DNA of 64,000 nucleotides, taken from the NCBI GenBank assembly GCA_019359035.1, contig JAHHIC010000059.1, positions 1 through 64,000 of the forward strand. The letters are read 5' to 3'. The notes beneath the pieces were generated by a model. The model saw only the letters and a list, made by a program, of their open reading frames with translations. It was not told the origin of the DNA and searched no databases. The DNA is from Scytonematopsis contorta HA4267-MV1 (lineage in GTDB: Bacteria; Cyanobacteriota; Cyanobacteriia; Cyanobacteriales; Nostocaceae). Below are positions 51,622 through 60,429 of the stretch, piece by piece (positions within the stretch are counted from its first letter, which is position 1; every line of letters starts with the position of its first letter). The position numbers and the translations under genes were made by a program.

Positions 51622-53148
51622 ATGCAAAATAATCATCGTAATTCACTGTCGGCATTAACCGCTAGTAATCAAAGTGAAGAAAGTAACATTTTAGATTCAG
51701 TAAAGACTTCTTCTGATGCTAAAGATTGGTCATACGGGACTGAGGAACTACTAGATGCTTTACCCAGGCGTTGGACGCGCTCTTTGCTGTATTTACTGAT
51801 TTGTTTTAGTGCGGTCGCCTTACCTTGGGTGATGTTTTCTAGAGTGGATGAGACGGGAAGTGCAAGAGGACGTATTGAACCCTTGGGAGCGACCCAAAGA
51901 TTAGATGCTCAAGTTAGTGGAAACGTGACGGGGGTAAAGGTAAAAGAAGGAGATGCGGTCAAAGCAGGACAATTGCTGGTAGAACTGGACAGGGATGTAT
52001 TGCAAACTGATTTGCAACAAGTAAAAGCGAAGTTAGATGGATTGGTAAATCGCTTAGCACAGCTAGATTTACTAAAAAATCAGTTGCAGATAGCAGTTCG
52101 TACTCAAGAGCAACAAAATAAATCCCAGGAATTAGAAAAACAGGCTCAAGTAAATCAAGTCCAGCAAAATTTGGATACGAAACAGAGCACCTATAATTTA
52201 CAAAAATTGGAAAAACAAGCTTTAGTAGAACAGGCTAAGCAAAATGTAAATGCAACTCAAACTATCCGTAAAATAGCTTCAAATAGTTTGAAGAGAGATT
52301 TAAAAGAAGTCAAACGTTTTCAAAAACTACAACAGGATGGTGCTGTTCCGCAAGTTAAAGTTGTGGAATTAGAAAAAGCTGCTGAAGAAAGCCAACAATT
52401 ATATTTTAAAGCGCAGGCTGACATCAAACAAGCAGAGTTACGCTTCCAAGAAGAAGGAAACCGTTATCAGGGAGTTATGCGTCAAGCCCAAGCAGATATT
52501 AAGCAAGCAAAATTGAGGCTTCAAGAGCAAGAAAGTAGCTATAAAAGTTTAGTTCATACAGGAGAATTGGCGATTTTAAAAAACCAGGAACAACTCAAAG
52601 ATTTACAAGCACAAATTACGACTGTAAAATCAGAAATTAATCAAACAAAAAGCCAAATTAAATCTTTACTATTACAAATAGGACAAAGAATAGTGCGTTC
52701 GCCAGTAGATGGTGTAGTTTTTGATTTACCTATCAAAAAACCCGGTACGGTTGTTCAACCAGGTCAAGTAATTGCTCAAATTGCGCCCAAAAAGATTCCG
52801 TTAGTTTTGAAAGCTAATATACCAAGCCAACAAAGCGGTTTTTTAAAGCAAGGAAGTCTAGTTAAAATAAAATTTGATGCTTATCCATTTCAGGATTATG
52901 GAGTACTTTCAGGACGAGTGATTCGGGTTTCACCAGATTCCAAGTTAGTGGAAACTTCTCAAGGTAAAATAGAGACTTTTGAGTTAGATATTTCTCTTGA
53001 TAAACCATATATCCAATCTGGAAATAAACGTATTCCTCTCACTCCAGGTCAAACTGCAACAGCAGAGGTAATTGTGCGTCAAAGACGTTTGATTGATTTT
53101 ATTTTAGACCCATTTAAGAAGTTACAAAAAGGAGGATTAGAACTTTAG
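51622..53148 (+). CDS. HlyD-type adaptor (module 5)
   Basis: Adaptor of 508 residues. Motif YGTEELLDALPRRWTR, a membrane segment at about 54-73, a lipoyl-like half near 85-120, a Gln/Lys/Glu-rich coiled coil (about 135-355), then RIVRSPVDGVVFDLPIKKPG and a C-terminal barrel ending TPGQTATAEVIVRQRR. It lies 160 bases after the exporter, behind a dispersed repeat. No outer-membrane channel gene in the window. Confidence 0.9.
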   Translation: MQNNHRNSLSALTASNQSEESNILDSVKTSSDAKDWSYGTEELLDALPRRWTRSLLYLLICFSAVALPWVMFSRVDETGSARGRIEPLGATQRLDAQVSGNVTGVKVKEGDAVKAGQLLVELDRDVLQTDLQQVKAKLDGLVNRLAQLDLLKNQLQIAVRTQEQQNKSQELEKQAQVNQVQQNLDTKQSTYNLQKLEKQALVEQAKQNVNATQTIRKIASNSLKRDLKEVKRFQKLQQDGAVPQVKVVELEKAAEESQQLYFKAQADIKQAELRFQEEGNRYQGVMRQAQADIKQAKLRLQEQESSYKSLVHTGELAILKNQEQLKDLQAQITTVKSEINQTKSQIKSLLLQIGQRIVRSPVDGVVFDLPIKKPGTVVQPGQVIAQIAPKKIPLVLKANIPSQQSGFLKQGSLVKIKFDAYPFQDYGVLSGRVIRVSPDSKLVETSQGKIETFELDISLDKPYIQSGNKRIPLTPGQTATAEVIVRQRRLIDFILDPFKKLQKGGLEL

Positions 53149-53247
53149 TAATTCTATCTTTAATTTTGAATTTTTAGGGTCATTGGTCTACTGTCAGCAA
53201 TTAATCATTTGAATTATTTCATTTCCAAAAAGGAGGAATATCGTATC

Positions 53248-54030
53248 ATGGCTGAATTTATCAATGTTTCTCGTGAAGATGTATTGTATCAACTGAAAAT
53301 AAACTGCCAGATGTCTCAGTTATTAGATGCAGTTGCTACTCGTAAAGTTATTACAGATGCTATCCAAAAAGCAGGTATTAAAGTTGATAACCAAGAATTA
53401 CAAAAAACAGCAGATAATCTGCGACTTGCGAACAAGCTAGTTAAAGCAGAAGATACGTGGGCTTGGTTGAAAAAAAATCATCTTACCTTGGAAGAATTTG
53501 AGCAATTGGCAGAAATTAATCTTCTGTCTGCTAAATTGGCTCATCATTTATTTGCAGACAAAATTGAACCATTCTTTTACGAACATCAACTGGATTATTT
53601 TGCGGCAGCTACCTATGAAGTTGTTTTAGAAGATGAAGATGTTGCTTGGGAAATATTTTATGCTCTATCGGAAGGTGAAATTAGTTTCCAAGATATTGCC
53701 CGTCAGCACATAAAAAACCCCGAAATCTGCCGCTCTGGTGGATATCGAGGAATTAAACTTCGTAGCAATTTTAAAGCAGAAATAGCTCCTGCGGTATTTG
53801 CTGCTAATCCTCCTCAGTTGTTAAAACCTATTACAACCACAAAAGGAGTACATTTGATTTTAGTTGAAGAAATCGTTCGTCCAAAATTAGATGATAATTT
53901 ACGCTTGAAAATAATGGCTGATTTATTTTCTAATTGGTTAAAAGAAAAAATGTCCGAGATAGAAATTATTCCCCATATGGAATCAGATTCCTATATTCCA
54001 ACAGTTCAAGAACTTCTAAAGCTAGGTTAA
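53248..54030 (+). CDS. PpiC/SurA-like parvulin protein (module 5)
   Basis: Protein of 260 residues starting MAEFINVSREDVLYQLKINCQ. It shares TWAWLKKNHLT, IEPFFYEHQLDYF, the strand YEVVLEDED, the CRSGGYRGIKLR segment (R-C-R-S replaces R-R-A-G of the other copies at one place), KAEIAPAVFAANPPQLLKPITTTKGVHLILVEEI. No signal peptide. Strong ribosome site AAGGAGGAATATC before ATG 53248; the frame is open from TTG 53209 but the extension is not shared. Ends module 5; convergent with the two peptide genes at 54336 and 54701. Confidence 0.87.
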   Translation: MAEFINVSREDVLYQLKINCQMSQLLDAVATRKVITDAIQKAGIKVDNQELQKTADNLRLANKLVKAEDTWAWLKKNHLTLEEFEQLAEINLLSAKLAHHLFADKIEPFFYEHQLDYFAAATYEVVLEDEDVAWEIFYALSEGEISFQDIARQHIKNPEICRSGGYRGIKLRSNFKAEIAPAVFAANPPQLLKPITTTKGVHLILVEEIVRPKLDDNLRLKIMADLFSNWLKEKMSEIEIIPHMESDSYIPTVQELLKLG

Positions 54031-54049
54031 GATAACTAAAGGAATACTA

Positions 54050-54300
54050 ATGCTTTCGGAAGCATCCCAATTTTTTACAAATGATTTGTAGTGGGACACA
54101 TAAGCGACCTATTTGTGCCAGAAGCGGCTTACGCCGCGTACTACGAAAACGATAAATTTACACGGGATGCTCCCATGCTTTCTCACACGTAAGGTTTGTA
54201 GTTGCGCTTTAGCGCTCTTAATTACATATCAAATCGAAGAGGGCTGAAGCCCAACTACAAACTTTGAAAAGAGGGCTGAAGCCCAACTACAAACTTTGGT
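54050..54300. repeat. Patch of dispersed short repeats
   Basis: Includes GAGGGCTGAAGCCCAACTAC repeated twice (near 54239 and 54271) with TACAAACTTTG, and a GAAGCGGCTTACGCCGC word. No gene. Such patches are common between cyanobacterial genes. Confidence 0.55.
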
Positions 54301-54335
54301 GAGTTTTATTTGGCAGAGCTAAATGCTAATGTATG

Positions 54336-54551
54336 TTATTTTGCAAGTTCATAAGCTATTAACATTGCTGTCCCTTTCAGGAAGCCTTCTTGTAAAATCT
54401 TCGCGATTTGTACCACGAATGCACCATAGCCTAAAACAAAAGCATCAAGTAAACCCATACCGCCATTTACAGCTTCTGATTCTGTATCAGCTAGTTCATT
54501 AATAAAAGAATTTGAGTTCATTTCCAAATCAGCAATTTGAATTCTAGACAT
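54336..54551 (-). CDS. GG-leader peptide, hydrophobic core, copy 1
   Basis: Precursor of 71 residues. The leader MSRIQIADLEMNSNSFINEL is longer than in the array and ends ESEAVNGG at 31. The 40-residue core (MGLLDAFVLGYGAFVVQ...LIAYELAK) is mostly hydrophobic with regular Gly and Ala and one likely membrane helix or amphipathic pair, as in class II bacteriocin-like pore formers. No Cys. The second copy is at 54701. Ribosome site AGAGAGAAAATATC. Confidence 0.82.
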   Translation of the reverse strand: MSRIQIADLEMNSNSFINELADTESEAVNGGMGLLDAFVLGYGAFVVQIAKILQEGFLKGTAMLIAYELAK

Positions 54552-54700
54552 GATATTTTCTCTCTCTAATTTGTATTATCTTGCAATGAAAATTGATTTG
54601 TCAGATATAGAACAAAAATCATGATTTGGGAAAGCGAATGCTGATAATATCGGCTTGCTTTCCCGAATTTTGACTTATGCAATATGCTTATGAAAGCAAA

Positions 54701-54916
54701 TTATTTTGCCAAGTCATAAGCTACCAACATTGCTGTTCCTTTCAGAAAGCTGTTTTGTAAAATCTTAGAAATTTCTAGTGCAAATCCACCGTAACCCAAA
54801 ACAAAAGCATCTAGCAAACCTAAACCACCGTTTACAGCTTCAGATTCGGTTTCAGCAACTTCGTTAATAAAAGAAATAGAGTTGATTTCCAAGTCGGTAA
54901 TTTGAATTTTGGTCAT
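54701..54916 (-). CDS. GG-leader peptide, hydrophobic core, copy 2
   Basis: Precursor of 71 residues, about 75 percent identical by eye to the preceding one: leader MTKIQITDLEINSISFINEV, ESEAVNGG at 31, core LGLLDAFVLGYGGFALE...LVAYDLAK. Conserved positions include GLLDAFVLGYG, LKGTAML and AY-LAK. Tandem duplication. A paired product (two-peptide type) is possible. Ribosome site AAAGAGGTATAAATATC. Confidence 0.82.
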   Translation of the reverse strand: MTKIQITDLEINSISFINEVAETESEAVNGGLGLLDAFVLGYGGFALEISKILQNSFLKGTAMLVAYDLAK

Positions 54917-55483
54917 GATATTTATACCTCTTTCCTTTTTTGTAGTTAAGCTTTTGTTTGCTTAGCTCTTGAATCTATATTGGACTATTTAAAGTTAAGA
55001 AGCAATAGCTAATAACAGTCGATTGGACGCAATCTCTGGTATTATGTCTCTATTGTTTTTATGATAAAAAATGCCTGTAAGTCTTGATAATTATTCTGTT
55101 ATAAAAAAACTGACTAGGACATAATTCCACTATTTATGTCCTGACATTTTATTCCGAGATGCTTTTGCAAAATTGGGATGCCTTTGGTAAAGTTTGGATT
55201 AATGGTTGAGTTATGATGACGAACAAGAGTTTATTGAGCAAGAAATCAGGGAAAGCTTTTTGGAACTCTATGGTGCTGTAGCCAAAATTTCGATAACAGA
55301 TGCTGTAATAACTAAGTAAGTTAGCGTTAAAAACACGACTATGTTTAGTTTTATAAATAAGCTCTAACTCAAGCTGAATCAAGCTTTTAGTTTCACTTTT
55401 GATTCCGTTACTATAGTTTGGTTTATTTCTACTCACCTACTTAGTCAATAAGCTGCAGTCAAATAAATATTAAATTAATGTTT
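54917..55483. other. Intergenic region
   Basis: Mostly AT-rich. Minus-strand frame 55149-55436 and a plus-strand frame near 55215-55320 both stay open, but I recognise no family in either and do not call them. They may be remains of a mobile element. Confidence 0.4.
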
Positions 55484-56434
55484 CTAAGTCATTAATAGCT
55501 GAGTCACAGTATTCAAAATACGAGCGTGAAATTCCCAAGGTAGGTTATCAACAGATAAGCTTGCCAAACCCGTAACTCCATCAACAGCAAGACCTTGGTA
55601 TACAATAGTTTCTAAAATTTTTAATTCCAAAGTTGGATTTAACACTGCAATAATTTCCGATTGCCATTCCGGACGTAACAAAGAAAGTGCAGCCAACAAA
55701 CAATTCGCTCCCCAATTAGAAACACCGCAAACTATTAAATAATCACAAGTCGTGGAACAAGCAATTTTTTCTCCATGACGAATACTTTCGCGAATTATTT
55801 GTTTAGGTATATTTCCCATCCCGATTTCATTCCCTCCATCACCAATACCTATAGAGGTAATTTTTTGAGAATTAATTAAAGAATTAAATAATAAATGCAA
55901 AGGAGCAGTATGAGCAGTTATATCCTGTCCCCGCATATTGCGGATAATACCATCATCACCAGGTCCCGGTCTTTCTATGGAAATTATATGAGAAACAGGT
56001 TGTTTCATTGATTCCCAAAGTTTTAAAAGTGAAGTTATTGCTGAGGGATTTTCTTGAGATTCACTCACAGGTACAACATCAAATGTAATTTCTGTTGATA
56101 CTCCTGCTGCAAAAACAGCACTTTTTACTGCTGCTAAACAAGGAGAGCCAGTCACAATTCTGACAGGTATTCCTAATTTATTTAGTCCAGCAGCTAACTG
56201 AGCACAACCAACAATTCCATCAGTTTCAGCCGCAGGGGGGTTATTATGAGGCAGAAAAAAACCTGTAACTATTGCCACATGGGGTAAAGGATGTTCAGCC
56301 AAAGAGCGAGCAGCACCTAAAATCCCTCCCCTTGCAGCATCTACCAAAGGTTGAATGTTTCTACCAACATCGGTTCCACAAATAGTTTCGATTTGTGCAA
56401 TTTTTGTCAGAACTTCTTTGGAGTATTTAGGCAT
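55484..56434 (-). CDS. D-glutamate cyclase-like protein, DUF4392 type
   Basis: Protein of 316 residues. It has PLPHVAIVTGFFLPHNNPPAAETDG, a Gly-rich region GDGGNEIGMGN and SNWGANCLLAALS, the pattern of the DUF4392 domain that forms the C-terminal half of mammalian DGLUCY (D-glutamate cyclase). The N-terminal half of DGLUCY corresponds to the upstream neighbour at 56480, so the two domains are separate genes here and lie head to tail. The predicted reaction is cyclisation of D-glutamate to 5-oxo-D-proline, inferred from the family. No signal peptide. Confidence 0.75.
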   Translation of the reverse strand: MPKYSKEVLTKIAQIETICGTDVGRNIQPLVDAARGGILGAARSLAEHPLPHVAIVTGFFLPHNNPPAAETDGIVGCAQLAAGLNKLGIPVRIVTGSPCLAAVKSAVFAAGVSTEITFDVVPVSESQENPSAITSLLKLWESMKQPVSHIISIERPGPGDDGIIRNMRGQDITAHTAPLHLLFNSLINSQKITSIGIGDGGNEIGMGNIPKQIIRESIRHGEKIACSTTCDYLIVCGVSNWGANCLLAALSLLRPEWQSEIIAVLNPTLELKILETIVYQGLAVDGVTGLASLSVDNLPWEFHARILNTVTQLLMT

Positions 56435-56479
56435 TTGTTGACTGTTGACGGTTGACTGTTGGCTGTTGACTGTTGACGG
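56435..56479. repeat. GTTGACGGTTGAC-type repeats
   Basis: Short tandem words of TGTTGACGGTTGAC and TGTTGACTGTTGGC between the two cyclase-like genes. They extend into the end of the upstream gene, whose last codons (VDG and stop) come from the repeat. The same words recur at 58925-58990. Confidence 0.7.
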
Positions 56480-57250
56480 TCAACCGTCAACCATATCAGT
56501 AATAAACATATGTCCAGGAGCATGAGTAATGGCTATTTCTGGCTTTGCTTGCTTTAGGGCTGTTTGTGTCGTTACCCCACAAGCCCAAAATACCGGAATC
56601 TCCCCTTCTCGAATTGCGATCGCCTCACCAAAGTCAGGGGAATTTATGTCGTCAATACCGATTTGACTGCTATCTCCCAAATATACAGGTGTACCATGCG
56701 CTTTGGGGAAACGACTGGTAATTTCTACTGCACGAATCGCATCACCGGGAGTTAAAGGACGCATGGAAACAACTAAAGGACTAGAAAATACCCCAGCAGA
56801 CACACAAGAAATATTTGTTTTGTACATTGGTACATTTTTATTTTCCTCAATATGCCTTACTGGTACGTCTGCATTAATCAACGCACTTTCAAAGGAAAAA
56901 GAACAACCAATTAAAAATGCGACAAAATCATCACGCCAAAATTCTTTAACATCAGTAACTTCCGCGACTAACTCCCCATGTTTAAATACATGGTAACGAG
57001 GTAAATCGGTTCTCAAATCTGCACCAGGAGCAACTATACGGGGTTCTGGGTCGCCAACTTCCGTAACATCCAACACAGGACAAGGTTTAGGATTACGGTG
57101 ACAAAAGAGTAAAAAGTCAAACGCTAGAGATTTCGGTAAAACAACCAAATTCGCTTGCGTATACCCAGACGCAAAACCAGGAGTAGGGGATTTAAATTCA
57201 CCCTGACGACAAAGCAGACGGACTTCTTGTGGAGTTAGGGATGGGTTCAT
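56480..57250 (-). CDS. DUF1445-type putative hydro-lyase
   Basis: Protein of 256 residues. It starts with MNPSLTPQEVRLLCRQGEF and has SGYTQANLVVLPKS, VAFLIGCSFSFESALI, RHIEENKNVPMYKTNI and FWACGVTTQTALKQAKPEIAITHAPGHMFITD, features of the DUF1445 family. It is the counterpart of the N-terminal half of DGLUCY, and the partner gene lies 45 bases downstream. The stop codon falls in a GTTGAC repeat, so the C-terminus may have been reset by repeat insertion. The role in D-glutamate turnover is inferred. Confidence 0.75.
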   Translation of the reverse strand: MNPSLTPQEVRLLCRQGEFKSPTPGFASGYTQANLVVLPKSLAFDFLLFCHRNPKPCPVLDVTEVGDPEPRIVAPGADLRTDLPRYHVFKHGELVAEVTDVKEFWRDDFVAFLIGCSFSFESALINADVPVRHIEENKNVPMYKTNISCVSAGVFSSPLVVSMRPLTPGDAIRAVEITSRFPKAHGTPVYLGDSSQIGIDDINSPDFGEAIAIREGEIPVFWACGVTTQTALKQAKPEIAITHAPGHMFITDMVDG

Positions 57251-57437
57251 TATGGGGAGTGGGGAGTGGGGAGTAGAGAGTGGGGAGTGGGGAGTGGCTA
57301 ATTGACTAAACTAATCATTTCTGTGTCACCATTGATAATTTTATTTACGGAATTTTCTAAAAATCAGTGTATCTTTTTTTGAGATACTATAAGGCTTTGC
57401 TGATATAGACACAGCTATTGTTTCTGGACGACTAAAA
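57251..57437. other. Divergent promoter region with GGGGAGT repeats
   Basis: GGGGAGT repeats at 57255-57300, then an AT-rich segment before the gene at 57438. Likely holds promoters for both directions. Confidence 0.5.
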
Positions 57438-58172
57438 ATGTTACGACTTTATCATTTATTGCTTTTTGTTATTTTACTCGCTGTAGCACCCGTCGCAGCA
57501 AAATATGTTTTTCCTCAGCAAAGCAGTAACAGGAACTCACAAACCCAAACAGTAAAAACGGAACCAAAAACAAGTACATCTACTCACGAGAATATTTGGA
57601 AGAGTATCTTGGGTAAAAGTAAAACAGTACCAACTGGTTGGAGTGTTGCACCTTGTGAAGGAAATATACCTTTATTGTGCGTTGAATCTTCTGGACAACG
57701 CTTGGGTACAGTGGAACTAGGTATTTACTCTATAGAAAAGCAGCCTAATTTCCAAAAAATTTTAAAAAAAGCAGGTGTTCCTTCTGGCTCTCCAGTGGAC
57801 TACGAAAAGTACCAACCTCAGGTATCAAAAGCACTTAATGAATGGGTGACTGATAATTACGCGACCTTATCCAAAGAGCGTCAAAACAGCTATGGGAAGC
57901 AAGTTACGTTCTCCGCTTACCCAATACAAAAAATACCAGTTGGTAAACTTCAGGGGGTTCGTTATGGTTTTGCAGGAGTAAAGCAACAAGGTGGTGTACA
58001 GGAACAACATTTTAGTTATGCAGCTTTTGACGGTAAAGCACTCTACGTAATTTCCACAGCCTTTGATGGAGCCTCTACAACTGGAAAATTTGAAAAATTA
58101 GAAAATTTAACCACTTTTGAACCCTACCTATCAGCAATAGTAGCCCAACTGAATTTACCTCGGTCGAAATAG
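57438..58172 (+). CDS. Exported protein of unknown function
   Basis: Protein of 244 residues with an N-terminal signal or membrane segment (about 4-22: YHLLLFVILLAVAPVAA) followed by a Gln/Thr/Ser-rich linker and a globular part (about 55-240) with strands such as GTVELGIYSIE and HFSYAAFDGKALYVIS. Cys residues at about 74 and 82 may form a disulfide (APCEGNIPLLCVESS). No family recognised. Its neighbours on the same strand include another exported protein. Confidence 0.75.
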   Translation: MLRLYHLLLFVILLAVAPVAAKYVFPQQSSNRNSQTQTVKTEPKTSTSTHENIWKSILGKSKTVPTGWSVAPCEGNIPLLCVESSGQRLGTVELGIYSIEKQPNFQKILKKAGVPSGSPVDYEKYQPQVSKALNEWVTDNYATLSKERQNSYGKQVTFSAYPIQKIPVGKLQGVRYGFAGVKQQGGVQEQHFSYAAFDGKALYVISTAFDGASTTGKFEKLENLTTFEPYLSAIVAQLNLPRSK

Positions 58173-58189
58173 GGGAGAACAATTCGCAA

Positions 58190-58255
58190 TTCGCAATTCG
58201 CAATTCCCCATTCCCTATTCCCCACTCCCCACCCCCCACTCCCAATGAAATTAAT
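58190..58255. repeat. Intergenic heptamer repeats
   Basis: CAATTCGCAATTCG, then CCCCATTCCC and CCCCACTCCCC words, of the same families as the repeats inside the exporter gene at 1806-2115. Confidence 0.75.
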
Positions 58256-58317
58256 TTGATGAAAAAGGGAAGACTATGATTACCTGAATTTTCTCAAGTT
58301 CATAGAAACAAGAGCCA

Positions 58318-58929
58318 ATGCTAAAAAAATCTCTGCTTTCCTTGGTGATTTTACCCTGTTCCCTGCTTCCTTGGTTGGGGTTAGAAGTTCTTTTGAATAC
58401 AAAAGCCAAAGCTTTACCTGGTCAAGGTACAGAGGACGTAGCAGCTTGGATTCAAGCACACCCAACTTTGCGTCCCAACAGTGGTGAGAAATTTCTAGTA
58501 CAAAAAACAGATACTGCAGCTCAACGTTTTAGTTTTCAAGCGTCGGTCTTACCCCCAGGAAGGGTAACCTTTAGTAACGACCGCAGTAAAATTCGCAGCG
58601 AAAAGATTTCTATGTTCGATGCAATTAACGGCATGACATTTGAACGTCTTGCGGAATCTTTGCGAGTAGTATATGGGTTAGATATTCACCAAGATTTTAA
58701 TCGCGCTCAAGTGGTATATAGTTATCCTAACCAAAGTGCAATTAATTCAGCACGCTTTGCTAGAACTCCCATTCGAGAGGCTTTACGTGGAGAACTACGT
58801 GTTGGTGTACGCTACGCTTACTGGATGGAAATAGCAAAACCACGGAATGGAAAGTCTTTTACTGGTCAGATGACGGTTTTTCTTAAAAACGATTTAGATA
58901 AACTCGAAGGAGAATTAAGAAATCGCTAG
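58318..58929 (+). CDS. Exported protein of unknown function
   Basis: Protein of 203 residues with a signal peptide (LLSLVILPCSLLPWLGLEVL, then KAKA) and a mature part with AWIQAHPTLRP, VLPPGRVT, and MFDAINGMTFERLAESLRVVYGLDI. No known motif. Ends in LEGELRNR. A stretch of cyanobacterial-type repeats follows. Likely periplasmic. Confidence 0.72.
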   Translation: MLKKSLLSLVILPCSLLPWLGLEVLLNTKAKALPGQGTEDVAAWIQAHPTLRPNSGEKFLVQKTDTAAQRFSFQASVLPPGRVTFSNDRSKIRSEKISMFDAINGMTFERLAESLRVVYGLDIHQDFNRAQVVYSYPNQSAINSARFARTPIREALRGELRVGVRYAYWMEIAKPRNGKSFTGQMTVFLKNDLDKLEGELRNR

Positions 58930-59036
58930 TTGACGGTTAACAGTTGACTGTTGACGGTTGACTTTTGACTGTTGACGGTTGACTATTCCCCACTCCCCAC
59001 TCCCTATTCCCCACTCCCCACTGCCTTCAATGAATA
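58930..59036. repeat. Repeat cluster
   Basis: GTTGACGGTTGAC-type words (58930-58990) and CCCCACTCCCC heptamers (58990-59030) between convergent genes. Confidence 0.7.
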
Positions 59037-59374
59037 TTTTGCCAATGACCGGAAAAAATTCCTTCAGATGCAATCGCAATTCGTTGTAGGTCTTCCTTGA
59101 GTAGGGGTGGCCAGTCAACTCCTGCTCTAAGTCCTGCTGTGAATAATTGTTGAGACTTAATAGTTAACTGATATAAGGCGTTAGCTAATTGTCGGTCAAT
59201 AGCAGTAGCGTCTTGATGACTAGCGAATAGTACTTTTAAAGCTAACAATATTGAGGTAATCTGACCAGGAACGGGTGGTTTACCTTGTCTGAGTCGCATT
59301 AACAAAGCATCCGGGTTTTCCTCGGAGGAAATTGTCTGGTCAATGATTAATTTATAAGCTATTTCATAATTCAT
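59027..59374 (-). CDS. Conserved hypothetical protein
   Basis: Soluble protein of 115 residues, mostly helical: MNYEIAYKLIIDQTISSEENPDALLMRLRQGKPPVPGQIT, then LKVLFAS-HQDATAIDRQLANAL and DWPPLLKEDLQRIAIA. I recognise no domain with confidence. No signal peptide. The stop lies beside a repeat cluster. Confidence 0.6.
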   Translation of the reverse strand: MNYEIAYKLIIDQTISSEENPDALLMRLRQGKPPVPGQITSILLALKVLFASHQDATAIDRQLANALYQLTIKSQQLFTAGLRAGVDWPPLLKEDLQRIAIASEGIFSGHWQNIH

Positions 59375-59529
59375 CCTTACACCTTAATTCATGTTTTGCG
59401 TTACCCGCAATTAACTTTAAAATATATTTTTTCAGAAGCAGAAACTGATAAGTATGACTCTGGACAGAGAAAAATAATAGCTGTAAAAAAGTTACATTTC
59501 TAGAAGTTACATTTAACGTCTCCAGACGT

Positions 59530-60429
59530 TTACCGCAAAATTTTTCCAATCATATTATTTGCTTGAGAAGCATAAGAACCACCAAATAAGTTGAAATGAT
59601 TAACAACGTGATACAAGTTATAAAGTGTCTTGCGTTGTTCGTACCCAGCATCTAATGGGAAAACTTCGTTATAACCTTGATAAAATCCTGGTGCAAATCC
59701 ACCAAAAAGTTCTGTCATTGCAATATCAACTTCTCTGTCACCATAATAAGTTGCGGGGTCAAAAATTACAGGCTCACCATCTTTAGTAGAAGCTGCATTC
59801 CCTCCCCACAAGTCACCATGAACTAAAGAAGGTTGTACATCATGTCCTGCCAAAAGCTCCGGAATCGCAGCTAATAATTCTTGAGACTGAGGAAAATTTC
59901 CACCCCGTTTTTTTGCGAGTTGAAATTGGTAACCTAAGCGATGCTGAGCATAAAATTCTGCCCAATTTTCTGTCCAAATGTTAATTTGTGGAGTAGAACC
60001 GATAGTATTGTTCATTCTCCAGCCAAAATGGGGAGTGGGGAGTGGAGAGTGGGGAGTGGGGAATTGCGAATTGGAGCTGGCTTTGTGCATCATGGCTAAA
60101 TTTCGTCCCATCGCTTCCCATGATTTGTTGTTACCAGAACCAAATTCTACCCATTCTAAAACTATGTAGCAGGAACTACCCGCTGTTCCCCAACAAATAG
60201 GTTTAGGTACGCGGATAGTAGCTGTATCGTACATATCTTGTAAACCTAATGCTTCTGCTTCAAACATGCTGACGAGTGAAGCTTGGTTGAGTTTGACAAA
60301 GTAAGTGCGCTTATTATCAGAGACTTGGTAACCTTGATTGATACAACCTCCACCAACACTGCGTTGTCGTGAAGATTGGAATTTATCACCAGTTACTTGG
60401 CTAATATGTGAGTCAATTTCGTTCCACAT
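59530..60429 (-). CDS. Fructosamine kinase family protein with a repeat-derived insert
   Basis: Protein of 299 residues that should phosphorylate ketosamines formed by glycation, for their removal. It has the kinase core: FVKLN near the N-terminus, EALGLQDM, a catalytic loop LVHGDLWGGNA, then IFDPATYYGDREVDIAM. Length is near the family norm of about 290. Between the N-lobe and C-lobe, after MHKASS, lies a segment NSQFPTPHSPLPTPHF encoded by the same CCCCACTCCCC repeat found in intergenic gaps (about 60018-60070). The insert keeps the frame and lies in a probable surface loop. Start ATG 60429, before which a long GGTAATT repeat begins. Confidence 0.85.
   Translation of the reverse strand: MWNEIDSHISQVTGDKFQSSRQRSVGGGCINQGYQVSDNKRTYFVKLNQASLVSMFEAEALGLQDMYDTATIRVPKPICWGTAGSSCYIVLEWVEFGSGNNKSWEAMGRNLAMMHKASSNSQFPTPHSPLPTPHFGWRMNNTIGSTPQINIWTENWAEFYAQHRLGYQFQLAKKRGGNFPQSQELLAAIPELLAGHDVQPSLVHGDLWGGNAASTKDGEPVIFDPATYYGDREVDIAMTELFGGFAPGFYQGYNEVFPLDAGYEQRKTLYNLYHVVNHFNLFGGSYASQANNMIGKILR

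Noticed and set aside
55149-55436. Minus-strand frame of 95 codons
   Set aside because: No family recognised and a competing frame on the other strand. Possibly the remains of a mobile element but not supportable.
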